Below are positions 5,251-12,568 of a DNA stretch of 32,681 bases, piece after piece (the stretch's first letter is position 1; each line of letters begins with the position of its first letter). The position numbers were made by a program, and so were the translations under genes. The stretch lies in the NCBI GenBank assembly GCA_001786225.1, contig MFVV01000033.1, positions 3,336 through 36,016 on the forward strand, in the 5' to 3' direction. The notes beneath the pieces are model-generated. The model searched no databases and had not been told where the DNA came from. It worked only from the letters and a program-made list of their open reading frames with translations. The DNA comes from Candidatus Nomurabacteria bacterium RIFCSPLOWO2_12_FULL_46_14 (lineage in GTDB: Bacteria; Patescibacteriota; Minisyncoccia; Phycocordibacterales; UBA9973).

Positions 5251-6948
5251 ATGGCTGATTTTGATGAAGAAAAACAGAATAAACAGCTGGAGGATTTGCG
5301 CCGGGAGGAGGAAGAGCAACTGATAGCGACTCTGGCCGAATCTAAATACGGCCTGCCCTACATCAACCTGACCCGTTTGGGAGTGGACAACGAGGCGCTC
5401 CGCGCCATTCCGGAAGCGGAAGCGCGAGAACTCAAGGTGGCCCCATTCAAGCTCTCCGGCAAAAATATTTTCATTGCCATCCGTTCGCCGGAAGAAAATC
5501 TTTTTGCCAAACTCAAGGAAGATATGGAGCGAAAAAATCTTGTCCCCTCTTTTTATATGGTTTCCCTGGCCTCTCTCAACAAAGTCTGGGAGAGATACCA
5601 GGAGCTTTCTCTGGCGGAGAGTTCTAAAGAAGGAGGCGTGGACATTTCTGGCGAGGTGCTCCGGCAGACCGCGGAAAGCATTCACCAAATAGAGGACATC
5701 GGCAAGCTTATCACCGAGACGGCGGAGGGTAGCAAAATTCACAAAGTCTCCCGGATGCTGGAGGTAATCCTCGCGGGCGCCATCGCCATTAAAGCCTCGG
5801 ACATTCATATTGAGCCGGAAAAAGACCGCGGCCGTATACGTCTGCGTCTGGACGGAGTCCTCCAGGATGTAGCCTTTTTTGACCTGGACTTGTACCGATT
5901 GCTCAACTCCCGCATCAAGCTCCTCTCCGGACTCAAGCTTACTTCCAAAATAACCCAAGACGGCAGATTCTCCATTATGGAAGCGGGCACGGAGCTCTCC
6001 ATCCGCACTTCTCTCATTCCCGGCACTTATGGCGAAGCTATTGTCCTCCGTATCTTAGACCCCAAGTCCATCCAGGTACCCCTGGAAGAACTTGGCATTG
6101 AGCAGTATCTCTTCTCCATTGTAGAGCAAGAAATAAGGAAGCCCAATGGCCTCATCCTGGTAACTGGGCCAACCGGCAGCGGCAAAACCACCACCCTTTA
6201 CGCCTTCCTGCGTAAAATATATTCTACGGAGATAAATATAATCACCATCGAGGACCCGGTAGAGTATCATCTGGAAGGCATAACCCAGACCCAGATCAGC
6301 CAGAAAAGAAATTACAATTTCCCCGAGGGCCTACGTTCCGCTCTGCGCCAGGACCCAGACGTAATCATGGTCGGCGAAATCCGCGACACGGATACCGCAA
6401 AAATCGCGGTGCAGTCGGCGCTCACCGGCCATATGGTCTTCTCTACTCTCCACACCAATAATGCCGCCGGGGTTATTCCTCGCCTGATTGACCTGGGAGT
6501 TAATCCCAAAATCATGGTGTCCGCTCTATCGCTTTCCATGGCCCAGCGCCTGGTGCGCAAGCTCTGCTCGGAGTGCAAGACGGAAAAGGTGCCTACCGAA
6601 GATGAGACGGCAACATTGAAACTCGTTATGCAAAGCATCGAAGAAGAGGGTAAGGACTTTTCAAAATACAAAATAGACAAGAATGCGCCGGTCAAACTTT
6701 ATGAAGCGCCTGGCTGTGAGAAATGCAACATGACCGGCTACAGGGGCAGAATCGGCATATTTGAAGCCATCCAGACCGACGCGGAAATAGAAAAAATAAT
6801 TCCGACTAATCCCAGCGAGCGGGAAATAAAAAAAGTGGCCAAACAACAGGGCATCCTCTCCATGCGTCAAGACGGCTTGATAAAAATACTCTCCGGCATC
6901 ACTTCCTTAGCCGAAGTAGCGAGTGTGGTGGATATGCGGGAGGAGTAA
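5251..6948 (+). CDS. pilB: Type IV pilus assembly ATPase PilB (GspE/T2SSE family), 565 aa
   Basis: Cytoplasmic hexameric ATPase that powers pilin polymerisation. The N-terminal part (about residues 20-130) is a MshEN-like domain ('LPYINLTRLGVDNEALRAIP'). The ATPase core follows: 'KASDIHIEPEKDRGRIRLRL', Walker A GPTGSGKTTTL near residue 306, the Asp box 'IITIEDPVEY', Walker B 'DPDVIMVGEIRD' and the His box 'TGHMVFSTLHTN'. Two Cys pairs (CSEC and CEKC), the zinc module usual in PilB, come next, then 'MTGYRGRIGIFE'. The frame is open back to 5071, but that part lies antisense to tsaE. I chose 5251 because a -10 box sits 7 nt upstream; 5245 is nearly as good. No pilC, pilT or pilin gene is nearby. 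Confidence 0.93.
   Translation: MADFDEEKQNKQLEDLRREEEEQLIATLAESKYGLPYINLTRLGVDNEALRAIPEAEARELKVAPFKLSGKNIFIAIRSPEENLFAKLKEDMERKNLVPSFYMVSLASLNKVWERYQELSLAESSKEGGVDISGEVLRQTAESIHQIEDIGKLITETAEGSKIHKVSRMLEVILAGAIAIKASDIHIEPEKDRGRIRLRLDGVLQDVAFFDLDLYRLLNSRIKLLSGLKLTSKITQDGRFSIMEAGTELSIRTSLIPGTYGEAIVLRILDPKSIQVPLEELGIEQYLFSIVEQEIRKPNGLILVTGPTGSGKTTTLYAFLRKIYSTEINIITIEDPVEYHLEGITQTQISQKRNYNFPEGLRSALRQDPDVIMVGEIRDTDTAKIAVQSALTGHMVFSTLHTNNAAGVIPRLIDLGVNPKIMVSALSLSMAQRLVRKLCSECKTEKVPTEDETATLKLVMQSIEEEGKDFSKYKIDKNAPVKLYEAPGCEKCNMTGYRGRIGIFEAIQTDAEIEKIIPTNPSEREIKKVAKQQGILSMRQDGLIKILSGITSLAEVASVVDMREE
6939..6945 (+). promoter_or_regulatory. Shine-Dalgarno (GGAGGAG) for the gene at 6954
   Basis: GGAGGAG, 8 nt before the ATG at 6954, inside the last codons of pilB. 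It is the only strong Shine-Dalgarno I found at a start codon in the window, and it fits an operon-internal gene. Confidence 0.6.
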
Positions 6949-6953
6949 GATGT

Positions 6954-7514
6954 ATGAAAACTAATTTAGAACCTGGCGGCGGACAGATTACCGGAGAAAG
7001 CGAATTAGAAACGGGCGGAATGAGGCTGGAAAAAGAAATCCCTATCGCGGAAGATATTGCCAGATTCAGAGCAGAGTTGGAAGAAAAAATTTTTGGAGAG
7101 GGTCTGCCGGCTGAAGAATGGGCAGTCGCTTACGAAGAAATATTTCAGAAATACAAATTGAAAGATGAAATTCTGGCTAGATTAACCTTGTTGATTTTTT
7201 ATGGACTTAGTAAGGAAGAATTGGCAGACCAGCAAATTAATAATATTTTAGATGATTTAGAAGATATAGAAAAAGCCCTAATTAACCCGGAGGATTTTTA
7301 TTATCGACAATTTCTCGGGGAAAATTCGTCCGGTTCTCAAGAAGCCGAATATCGAAGGAAAATTAAAATCAGTCTAATGGCCGCTTCGGACATTTTCTTT
7401 CTTTATCAAAGAACAGGAGACATGGAGCCTGCCCGAATGACCATCAACGTTTTGGAGAAATTCCCCCTCCAGAGCTGGCCAGCGATAGTCAGACTGATAA
7501 AGTCAAAGCATTAA
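6954..7514 (+). CDS. Conserved-looking hypothetical protein following pilB, 186 aa
   Basis: I do not recognise a family. The protein is acidic, soluble (no signal peptide or membrane segment) and mostly helical by composition. Features include a Gly-rich start (LEPGGGQITGESELETGG), then 'RFRAELEEKIFGEGLPAEEW', 'LTLLIFYGLSKEELADQQIN', and a C-terminal 'MAASDIFFLYQRTGDMEPA' near 'NVLEKFPLQSWP'. It begins 5 nt after the pilB stop behind a strong Shine-Dalgarno, so it is almost certainly co-translated with PilB and may be a cytoplasmic accessory of the pilus ATPase. This function is inferred from position only. Confidence 0.75.
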   Translation: MKTNLEPGGGQITGESELETGGMRLEKEIPIAEDIARFRAELEEKIFGEGLPAEEWAVAYEEIFQKYKLKDEILARLTLLIFYGLSKEELADQQINNILDDLEDIEKALINPEDFYYRQFLGENSSGSQEAEYRRKIKISLMAASDIFFLYQRTGDMEPARMTINVLEKFPLQSWPAIVRLIKSKH

Positions 7515-7594
7515 AAGCATGCGACTAGAAACAATACTGCAACTACACACTGTTCCTGCCATTTTTGAATGTCAAGTTTATTAACACCTCATGC

Positions 7595-7622
7595 TTGATT
7601 TTTTTACATGACAGACTATACT
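7595..7622 (+). promoter_or_regulatory. Promoter of the PanA-like/toxin operon
   Basis: TTGATT (7595-7600), a 16-nt spacer and TATACT (7617-7622); the ATG follows 7 nt after the -10. The HTH product encoded downstream would be expected to autoregulate here. The rest of the 115-nt spacer (7515-7594) is AT-rich with no gene; AAGCATG near 7517 and CATGCTT near 7590 are a loose 7-bp inverted pair. Confidence 0.6.
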
Positions 7623-7629
7623 TAAAGGT

Positions 7630-8316
7630 ATGAGTAACAAATATGCGAAATTTATCAAGGCTTTAAGAAACGAGCGGGGGTTTTCTCAGTCGTTTATGGC
7701 TGGAAAACTTGGGATTTCAAGACCATCGTATATAGGTGTGGAAAATGGGACTCGCGAAATAACTCTAGAGGAGGCAGAAAAATTGAAAGATTTGTTTGGG
7801 ATTTCTATTGAAGAATTTGCAAATGCAACTCTCCCCCAATACGAAAAATATAAGCAAATGATTCTCGCATATCTAAAGTCCTACATGACTTCTTCTGACG
7901 GCAAAATACCAAAGACAAAATTAGCGAAGCTTTTATACCTTGCTGATTTTTCGTGGTTTTACAAAAACTTAAACAGCATGAGTGGAATGCAATACTTGCG
8001 TCGCGCATACGGTCCCGTACCAGATCCATATTTTCGAGCGCTTGATGAACTTGAGGAAGAAGGGAAAATAAAAATTGACCCCAAGGGCGATGCTCTCCTG
8101 GTTTCACTTTCTGGTTCTTCACCAAATCAAAAACTTGATAAACTATCAGAAAAGGAGTTGGAATTAATAAAAAAAATTGGCGCAAAATGGAAAGAGAAAA
8201 ATACCCGAGACATTGTCGATTTTACTCACGAACAATTACCATACAAACTCTGCTCTCCAGATGAAGTAATACCGTACGAGTTGATAATCCAGCAAGATCC
8301 CGATTATGTCTACTAA
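7630..8316 (+). CDS. Xre-type HTH plus Panacea (DUF4065) domain protein, probable PanA-type antitoxin, 228 aa
   Basis: Residues about 5-62 are a helix-turn-helix of the Cro/C1 (Xre) type (KALRNERGFSQSFMAGKLGI, 'SRPSYIGVENGTREITLEEA'). Residues about 80-200 match the Panacea/SocA-like domain: 'KTKLAKLLYLADFSWFYKN', 'YLRRAYGPVPDPYFRALDEL', 'EEEGKI', then 'FTHEQLPYKLC' near the end. Panacea proteins neutralise many unrelated toxins by direct binding and are often fused to a DNA-binding domain. The next gene overlaps by 11 nt, the classic antitoxin-toxin layout. The base composition is visibly more AT-rich than the flanking genes, suggesting transfer. The family call rests on the 'KLLYLADF' and 'YGPVP' motifs. 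Confidence 0.85.
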   Translation: MSNKYAKFIKALRNERGFSQSFMAGKLGISRPSYIGVENGTREITLEEAEKLKDLFGISIEEFANATLPQYEKYKQMILAYLKSYMTSSDGKIPKTKLAKLLYLADFSWFYKNLNSMSGMQYLRRAYGPVPDPYFRALDELEEEGKIKIDPKGDALLVSLSGSSPNQKLDKLSEKELELIKKIGAKWKEKNTRDIVDFTHEQLPYKLCSPDEVIPYELIIQQDPDYVY

Positions 8317-8701
8317 TTATGCTGTCATCGTAGAAAAATTTGCCGAGAGACACTTTATATCTAAATTTAAGAAAAAATATAAAGGGGCTTGGGATGTTAC
8401 CTTTAGGGCCATCCAAGAAGAATTAAAACGTATTGATACACTTATAGGCGAAACTAATATTGCCGAAACTATTACCGATCAAGAAAATATAAAAATATGT
8501 AAGACAGAGTTTCGTGTTCACGGTACTCAAGAGTCAAGACATACTTCAGGAAATCGTTGTATTGTGGCTGTGGACAAAGACACCTGCGTTGTAAAAGTTT
8601 TGCTTGTTTATGCAAAAACTGATTTAACTGGCAATAGGGAAACTGAGCAGTGGAAAAATTTAATAAAAGAAAATTATTTAGAATACTCAAAAATACTATA
8701 A
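8306..8701 (+). CDS. Putative RelE/ParE-fold toxin partner of the Panacea antitoxin, 131 aa
   Basis: The start overlaps the antitoxin stop by 11 nt, so translation is coupled. The N-terminal half is helical and basic (AERHFISKFKKKYKGAWDVT). The C-terminal half looks like the RelE-type strand core: 'CKTEFRVHGTQESRHTSGNR', then 'VVKVLLVYAKTDLTGN' and a closing 'ETEQWKNLIKENY' helix. In RelE-fold toxins the Arg/His/Lys-rich turn before the core strands acts on mRNA at the ribosome; here R, H and a second R in 'SRHTSGNR' are candidates. I recognise the pattern of strands, not a named family, so 'toxin' is inferred from pairing and size. An antitoxin-associated effector of another fold is possible. 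Confidence 0.6.
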   Translation: MSTNYAVIVEKFAERHFISKFKKKYKGAWDVTFRAIQEELKRIDTLIGETNIAETITDQENIKICKTEFRVHGTQESRHTSGNRCIVAVDKDTCVVKVLLVYAKTDLTGNRETEQWKNLIKENYLEYSKIL

Positions 8702-8747
8702 TCTATGCCCGACGACAAAAATTTAACCAAAATTATGAGGCCTTGTC

Positions 8748-10178
8748 TCACAAGTGGTAAACGGCGGCGTAGCCTCGGTCTTTTGTACATTTAAAAGCTT
8801 TGGTTAAATTATCATCCAAGTCGTCTTGTATTTTACTCTCCTGCGGCATATCGTAATTGGAATACAAAAAGTAAACCTCTCTGCCGATATAATTCTTATC
8901 CAATTCTTCTCGGAGTGAGTCAAATTTCCACGGGTCCGGGTAGAGTTTATTCTCCTTACGGGTGTAATAATAACTGATGGGAGACTGGTTGGTAAGGATG
9001 AGAGAATTGTGTTCCTGATTGGCCAAGAATTTATTGGCCTCCCAAAAACATGTTGTTGCCTGGTCGTTGGCCTTGTTTTCGTAAATTGCTGCTACTCCCG
9101 CGACCGAAATAAGCAGAATGGCTCCGACAAATCCGAGAATCAAGTTCCCGAATCTTTTCAATTCGCTCAGCAAGAACCCGACAAGAAGGCAAACGGCCGG
9201 AACTATCGGCAGGATAAACCTATTCTCCTTGTGGGGCATAAAGCTCACCACTAAAAAAAAGAAAATCACCCAGGCCAGAAGGAGTATAATTTCTCGCCTT
9301 AACCATCTTTTCTTAAAAGACACATAAAAAAGCGCCAGAAGGAATAGGCTGGCGATGACTGAAAAATTAAGCCAGGCTGATTGCAAAAAGAAGGTCCACG
9401 GCTGAACACCACCCCAGTAGGCCGAGGCTTGAAAGCCGTGGACAAACGCGCCCAGAGGATTGTCGTAATATACAAAACCGTATAGGAGCCAAGGCAGAAG
9501 AGTGAGTAAAAATACTCCTGCACCATACCAGAGATATTTGTCTTTAAGAAATTTAAATGATTTTTCTTTGAGCAGGAGATAAAATAAAAAAACCGGCCCG
9601 AGCCAAAGCGTGGTATAGCGGGCAAGCAAAGCCAGAGCCAAGAATAAGCCGAACAACATTTTATATTTATTATCTCTTCGCTCAAAGCCCCGCCAAAAAC
9701 TGATAAAAGAAAGGAGAAGAAAAAAAACTACAAAAGTATCCGTCCAGATTTGTCCGCTGGCGAAAATATGCACCGGCAAGAGAGAAAATAAAAAAGCCGC
9801 GTAAAGGCCTGCCCTTCGGTTAAATAATTCTTTACCTAAGATATAAACCAAAAATGCGGAAAGGGCGGCAAAAAATGGAAGGAGAAATGGAATCAGAAAA
9901 TCAAGATTGAAAAAATAAAAAATAGAAAGGGTGTAGGGCAAAAGCGGCGCCCGGAAACCAATATTCGGCCAGGCATAGACCGGGTCGTCCGCGGGAATGA
10001 AGTCGTTCCAACCCGAATTTTGCAAAGAATAGTTTAAGGGCTGTTCGCTCAACTGCCGGCCTAAATTGAGGTAAACGGTCTCATCCCAGCCCCGGAGGGG
10101 AGAATAAAAAACAAACAAAATTCTGACGAGAAAAGTAAAAACAATAATTAAAATGAGGAGTTTTTTGTGAAGGTCCAT
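8748..10178 (-). CDS. GT-C family (GT39/ArnT-like) membrane glycosyltransferase, 476 aa
   Basis: About 10-12 hydrophobic segments start at residue 7. The first periplasmic loop holds 'RGWDETVYLNLGRQL', the D-E pair that GT-C enzymes use to bind the polyprenyl-phosphate sugar donor and metal. Next come 'NIGFRAPLLPYTLSIFYFF' and 'LYAAFLFSLLPVHIFASGQI', typical of the dolichyl-phosphate-mannose protein mannosyltransferase/ArnT superfamily. A soluble C-terminal domain of about 90 residues ends the protein. It overlaps the upstream glycosyltransferase gene by 31 nt. That gene likely makes the polyprenyl-phosphate sugar that this enzyme transfers to an envelope protein or glycan. The acceptor is unknown. 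Confidence 0.85.
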   Translation of the reverse strand: MDLHKKLLILIIVFTFLVRILFVFYSPLRGWDETVYLNLGRQLSEQPLNYSLQNSGWNDFIPADDPVYAWPNIGFRAPLLPYTLSIFYFFNLDFLIPFLLPFFAALSAFLVYILGKELFNRRAGLYAAFLFSLLPVHIFASGQIWTDTFVVFFLLLSFISFWRGFERRDNKYKMLFGLFLALALLARYTTLWLGPVFLFYLLLKEKSFKFLKDKYLWYGAGVFLLTLLPWLLYGFVYYDNPLGAFVHGFQASAYWGGVQPWTFFLQSAWLNFSVIASLFLLALFYVSFKKRWLRREIILLLAWVIFFFLVVSFMPHKENRFILPIVPAVCLLVGFLLSELKRFGNLILGFVGAILLISVAGVAAIYENKANDQATTCFWEANKFLANQEHNSLILTNQSPISYYYTRKENKLYPDPWKFDSLREELDKNYIGREVYFLYSNYDMPQESKIQDDLDDNLTKAFKCTKDRGYAAVYHL

Positions 10179-11224
10179 TTTTTATTGCCGATAAAATTTA
10201 TTATAAAAGCGACACCGATGGCCAAAGTCTGGGAAATCACGTAGTAGATGTCGAAAAACTCGGTAAAAACATACAGGCAAAAAATATTTACCCCAAAAGC
10301 CGCTAGAGCCACCGCGAAAAACCTCCCGTATTTTATCATTAATTTATCCTTTAGCATCTCCCTGAACGTCCACAGCTTATTGAGAATAAAATTAAAGGTT
10401 AGAGAAATAATAAAAGACAAACTGGCGGAGATCAGATAATATATGCCGGCATATTCGGTTAGGAGATATAAAAAGGCCAGATTAACAAAGGTTCCCAGGA
10501 TGCCGACTAGGGCAAATTGAAAAAATTCAGAAACTATGTTCCTCCGGTTTGGGAGATAAGCCCATAGATTCCGTAGGTAGAAAAAAATCTCTCCGAGCCC
10601 CGCCTTGCTCTCCCCGGCCCTCCGGTCGGTGAAGGTAATGGGTATCTCTGTTATTTTACCCGGTTTAGTTTTTACCAAAATCTCCAGCAAGATTTTAAAT
10701 CCTCGGGAATTTATTTCTATATTTTTTATCAAATCTCTCCGAAACATGAAAAAACCGGACATCGGGTCTTCCACTTCGGTGAAAATTCTCGCCAGGATGG
10801 TGGCGCCCCGAGACATAAGCCGCCGTTGCCAACTAGAGCCTTCTATCCGTCCTAGTGCCATGTAGCGGCTGCCGATGGCGATTTCCGCCCCGGATGTTAC
10901 GGCATTATACATTTCCGAAAGTCTCTCCGGCGGATGGCTCAAGTCCGCGTCCATTACTCCAATAATTTCTCCGCCGGCAATCCGAAGTCCGTCGTGTATC
11001 GCGGAAGAAAGACCCAGCTTGCCCGGCCGATGCATCACTGATAGACTGGAGTAAGTATTTTTCAGGTTTTCCATAATTTCCCCCGTGCCGTCGGGAGAAT
11101 TGTCGTCCACTACGACAATTTCGCCGTCTATATTGTGGACCTCAAATTCTTTTTTTACCCGCGATAGAAGATTAACGATATTTTCCCTTTCGTTGTAAGT
11201 CGGAATGATTAGGCTTAATTTCAT
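10148..11224 (-). CDS. Polyprenyl-phosphate glycosyltransferase (DPM1-like GT2) with C-terminal GtrA domain, 358 aa
   Basis: Residues 1-225 form a GT-A/GT2 domain: LSLIIPTYNERENIVNLL, the nucleotide-binding 'VVVDDNSPDGTGE', 'RPGKLGLSSAIHDGL', the metal-binding DxD in 'VMDADLSHPPERL', and 'SGFFMFRRDLI'. This is the dolichol-phosphate mannosyltransferase-like pattern, transferring a sugar from an NDP-sugar to a lipid carrier on the cytoplasmic face. Residues about 232-355 are a four-helix GtrA-like domain ('FFQFALVGILGTFVNLAFLY' and 'FNFILNKLWTF', repeated as 'INFIGNKKWTF'), which may flip the product. The -10-like TAAAAT sits 6 nt before the ATG. It forms an operon with the GT-C gene downstream. 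Confidence 0.9.
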   Translation of the reverse strand: MKLSLIIPTYNERENIVNLLSRVKKEFEVHNIDGEIVVVDDNSPDGTGEIMENLKNTYSSLSVMHRPGKLGLSSAIHDGLRIAGGEIIGVMDADLSHPPERLSEMYNAVTSGAEIAIGSRYMALGRIEGSSWQRRLMSRGATILARIFTEVEDPMSGFFMFRRDLIKNIEINSRGFKILLEILVKTKPGKITEIPITFTDRRAGESKAGLGEIFFYLRNLWAYLPNRRNIVSEFFQFALVGILGTFVNLAFLYLLTEYAGIYYLISASLSFIISLTFNFILNKLWTFREMLKDKLMIKYGRFFAVALAAFGVNIFCLYVFTEFFDIYYVISQTLAIGVAFIINFIGNKKWTFTKNSSF

Positions 11225-11230
11225 AGAAAC

Positions 11231-11236
11231 ATTTTA
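11231..11236 (-). promoter_or_regulatory. -10-like box (TAAAAT) for the glycosyltransferase operon
   Basis: TAAAAT then GTTTCT (6 nt) and the ATG at 11224, minus strand. It lies right after the U-run of the structured RNA, so readthrough from that RNA could also feed the operon. Confidence 0.4.
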
Positions 11237-11240
11237 AACG

Positions 11241-11399
11241 AAAAAACACTAATCTCCAAACAATCCTTTTAGGGCTATGCCCCGAAAGTAACAAGCCCGT
11301 AGAGGATAGCACCAGCGACCCAGTAAAGAGTGCCAAAACGTCCTCGAGAAACTTGTATAACCTGTGGCTGATTGCTTAGAGATTAGTGCCTTCTCTCTT
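11241..11399 (-). ncRNA. Structured RNA resembling 6S RNA (candidate ssrS)
   Basis: The 285-nt gap 11225-11509 has no gene but a rod-like fold. On the minus strand, CACTAATCTC (11388-11379) pairs perfectly with GAGATTAGTG (11256-11247). After a 4x4 internal loop, CAATC pairs with GATTG. A large central bubble follows, with a GGGC-ATA-GCCC hairpin on its 3' side. Distal stems are ACAAG/CTTGT, GAGGA/TCCTC and GCAC/GTGC. Six T's (11246-11241) follow the closing stem directly, as in an intrinsic terminator, and a TATAAT lies about 7 nt before the predicted 5' end. Closing stem, central bubble with 3'-side hairpin and apical stem are the 6S RNA plan (an RNA that mimics an open promoter and binds RNA polymerase). 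The length of about 150 nt is slightly short. Another structured RNA is possible. Confidence 0.55.
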
Positions 11400-11405
11400 A
11401 TATCA

Positions 11406-11411
11406 ATTATA
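11406..11411 (-). promoter_or_regulatory. -10 box (TATAAT) for the structured RNA
   Basis: TATAAT on the minus strand, placing transcription start near 11399, about 10 nt before the closing stem. No convincing -35 was found. Confidence 0.45.
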
Positions 11412-11435
11412 CTATTACCCCTACCCGACAAATGT

Positions 11436-11441
11436 TATAAT
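11436..11441 (+). promoter_or_regulatory. -10 box (TATAAT, extended TGT) for ruvBC
   Basis: TGTTATAAT on the plus strand, about 68 nt before the ruvB ATG. Unlike most genes here, ruvB would then have a real 5' leader; it contains a small CTCC-TTTGA-GGAG hairpin (near 11478-11490). Confidence 0.45.
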
Positions 11442-11509
11442 GTTGAGAACTAAGGGGATAGTGTGTTTATAAAACTCTCCTTTGAGGAGTATAGCACAAT
11501 AATAAATTA

Positions 11510-12568
11510 ATGTCAAGTTTAAAGAACAAGAACAAAAATGAGAACGGCGACGACTTCACTTTGGTGGAAACTCTACGCCCTACCCGCTGGGATGAGTATA
11601 TCGGCCAAAAACACATAAAAGACAACGTTAAAATTCTTCTACGAGCAGCCGAGGAGCGTGGGCATATTCCGGAACACATCCTTTTTTACGGACCCCCGGG
11701 ACTGGGTAAAACTACACTCGCGCACCTGATAGCCAAGGAAACAGGCAGGCAAATGAAGATAACTTCTGGTCCTGCCATAGAAAAAATAGGGGATTTGGCT
11801 TCCATCCTGACAAACCTTTCGCCTGGAGATATTGTTTTTATAGATGAAATTCACAGACTGAATAAAATGGTGGAGGAAATACTCTATCCAGCAATGGAGT
11901 CAGGGGTTTTAGACATTATAATCGGCAAGGGCCCTTCGGCTCGCACTATCCAGCTGGACCTGCCACCTTTCACCTTAATCGCGGCTACCACCCGAGTGGC
12001 TATGGTGTCTTCCCCTCTGCGTTCCCGATTCTCCGGCGGAGTTTTCCGCCTGGAATTTTATTCTGAAGATGAAATTTCGAAAATCATCCGACGGTCCGGC
12101 AAAATTCTAGAAACAGCGTTGGAAGATGATGCCGTCTCGGAAATAGCAAAGCGGAGCCGTTTTACCCCCCGCACCGCAAATTATTTCTTAAAAAGAGTCC
12201 GGGACTTCGCGCAAGTAAACCCCGAAGGATCCCGCCAAGGCGGGACCTACGGGGCAGGCAAGAAAATTATCAGCAAAGAAACAACGAGGAGTGCCCTGGC
12301 TATGCTGGCAGTAGACGACATCGGATTAAATTCTTCAGACAGAAAGTTTTTAGAAATTTTGATAGAAAAATTCGGCGGCGGGCCGGTGGGGCTAAAAACG
12401 ATAGCCGCGGCGATGTCTGAAGAAGAAGCAACTATAGAAGAAGTAATAGAACCCTATCTAATACAGCTCGGGCTTCTAGAGCGCACCGCCCGCGGCCGAG
12501 TAGCCACCAAGAAAGCGCATGAGCATTTGGGATTTGATTTTAAAGAAGGGCAAAGAAAATTATTATGA
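11510..12568 (+). CDS. ruvB: Holliday junction branch migration helicase RuvB, 352 aa
   Basis: RuvB is the AAA+ motor that drives branch migration with RuvA. Seen: 'LRPTRWDEYIGQKHIKDNVK', Walker A YGPPGLGKTTLAH (near residue 63), Walker B 'IVFIDEIHRLN' (near 110), sensor 1 'LIAATTR', and 'SSPLRSRFSG' with the arginine finger. The C-terminal winged helix contains 'AVDDIGLNSSDRKFLEILIE' and 'RTARGRVATKKAHEHLGF'. Between 'RVRDFAQV' and 'KETTRSAL' there is an extra Gly-rich loop (NPEGSRQGGTYGAG) encoded by a palindrome. Its stop overlaps the ruvC start by 4 nt (ATGA), so the two are translationally coupled. ruvA is not in the window. Confidence 0.98.
   Translation: MSSLKNKNKNENGDDFTLVETLRPTRWDEYIGQKHIKDNVKILLRAAEERGHIPEHILFYGPPGLGKTTLAHLIAKETGRQMKITSGPAIEKIGDLASILTNLSPGDIVFIDEIHRLNKMVEEILYPAMESGVLDIIIGKGPSARTIQLDLPPFTLIAATTRVAMVSSPLRSRFSGGVFRLEFYSEDEISKIIRRSGKILETALEDDAVSEIAKRSRFTPRTANYFLKRVRDFAQVNPEGSRQGGTYGAGKKIISKETTRSALAMLAVDDIGLNSSDRKFLEILIEKFGGGPVGLKTIAAAMSEEEATIEEVIEPYLIQLGLLERTARGRVATKKAHEHLGFDFKEGQRKLL
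12221..12253. repeat. In-frame palindrome in ruvB
   Basis: Core TCCCGCC-AA-GGCGGGA (12230-12245). The arms extend outward as CCCGAAGG...CCTACGGG with one mismatch and one bulge, about 15 bp in all. It codes for the extra Gly-rich loop and shares the CCGCC-AAGGCGG core with the palindrome in ruvC. Confidence 0.75.

Noticed and set aside
5221..5958. 245-codon open frame antisense to pilB
   Set aside because: Lies wholly opposite conserved PilB motifs; no start signals and no recognisable domain.
8705..8794. Short frame starting MPDDKNLTKIMRPC after the toxin gene
   Set aside because: About 29 codons overlapping the 3' end of the convergent glycosyltransferase; no support beyond an ATG.
11241..11399. 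SRP RNA, RNase P RNA or tmRNA in the ruvB upstream gap
   Set aside because: No GGAAG-type SRP tip, no RNase P core motifs, and far too short for tmRNA or RNase P RNA.
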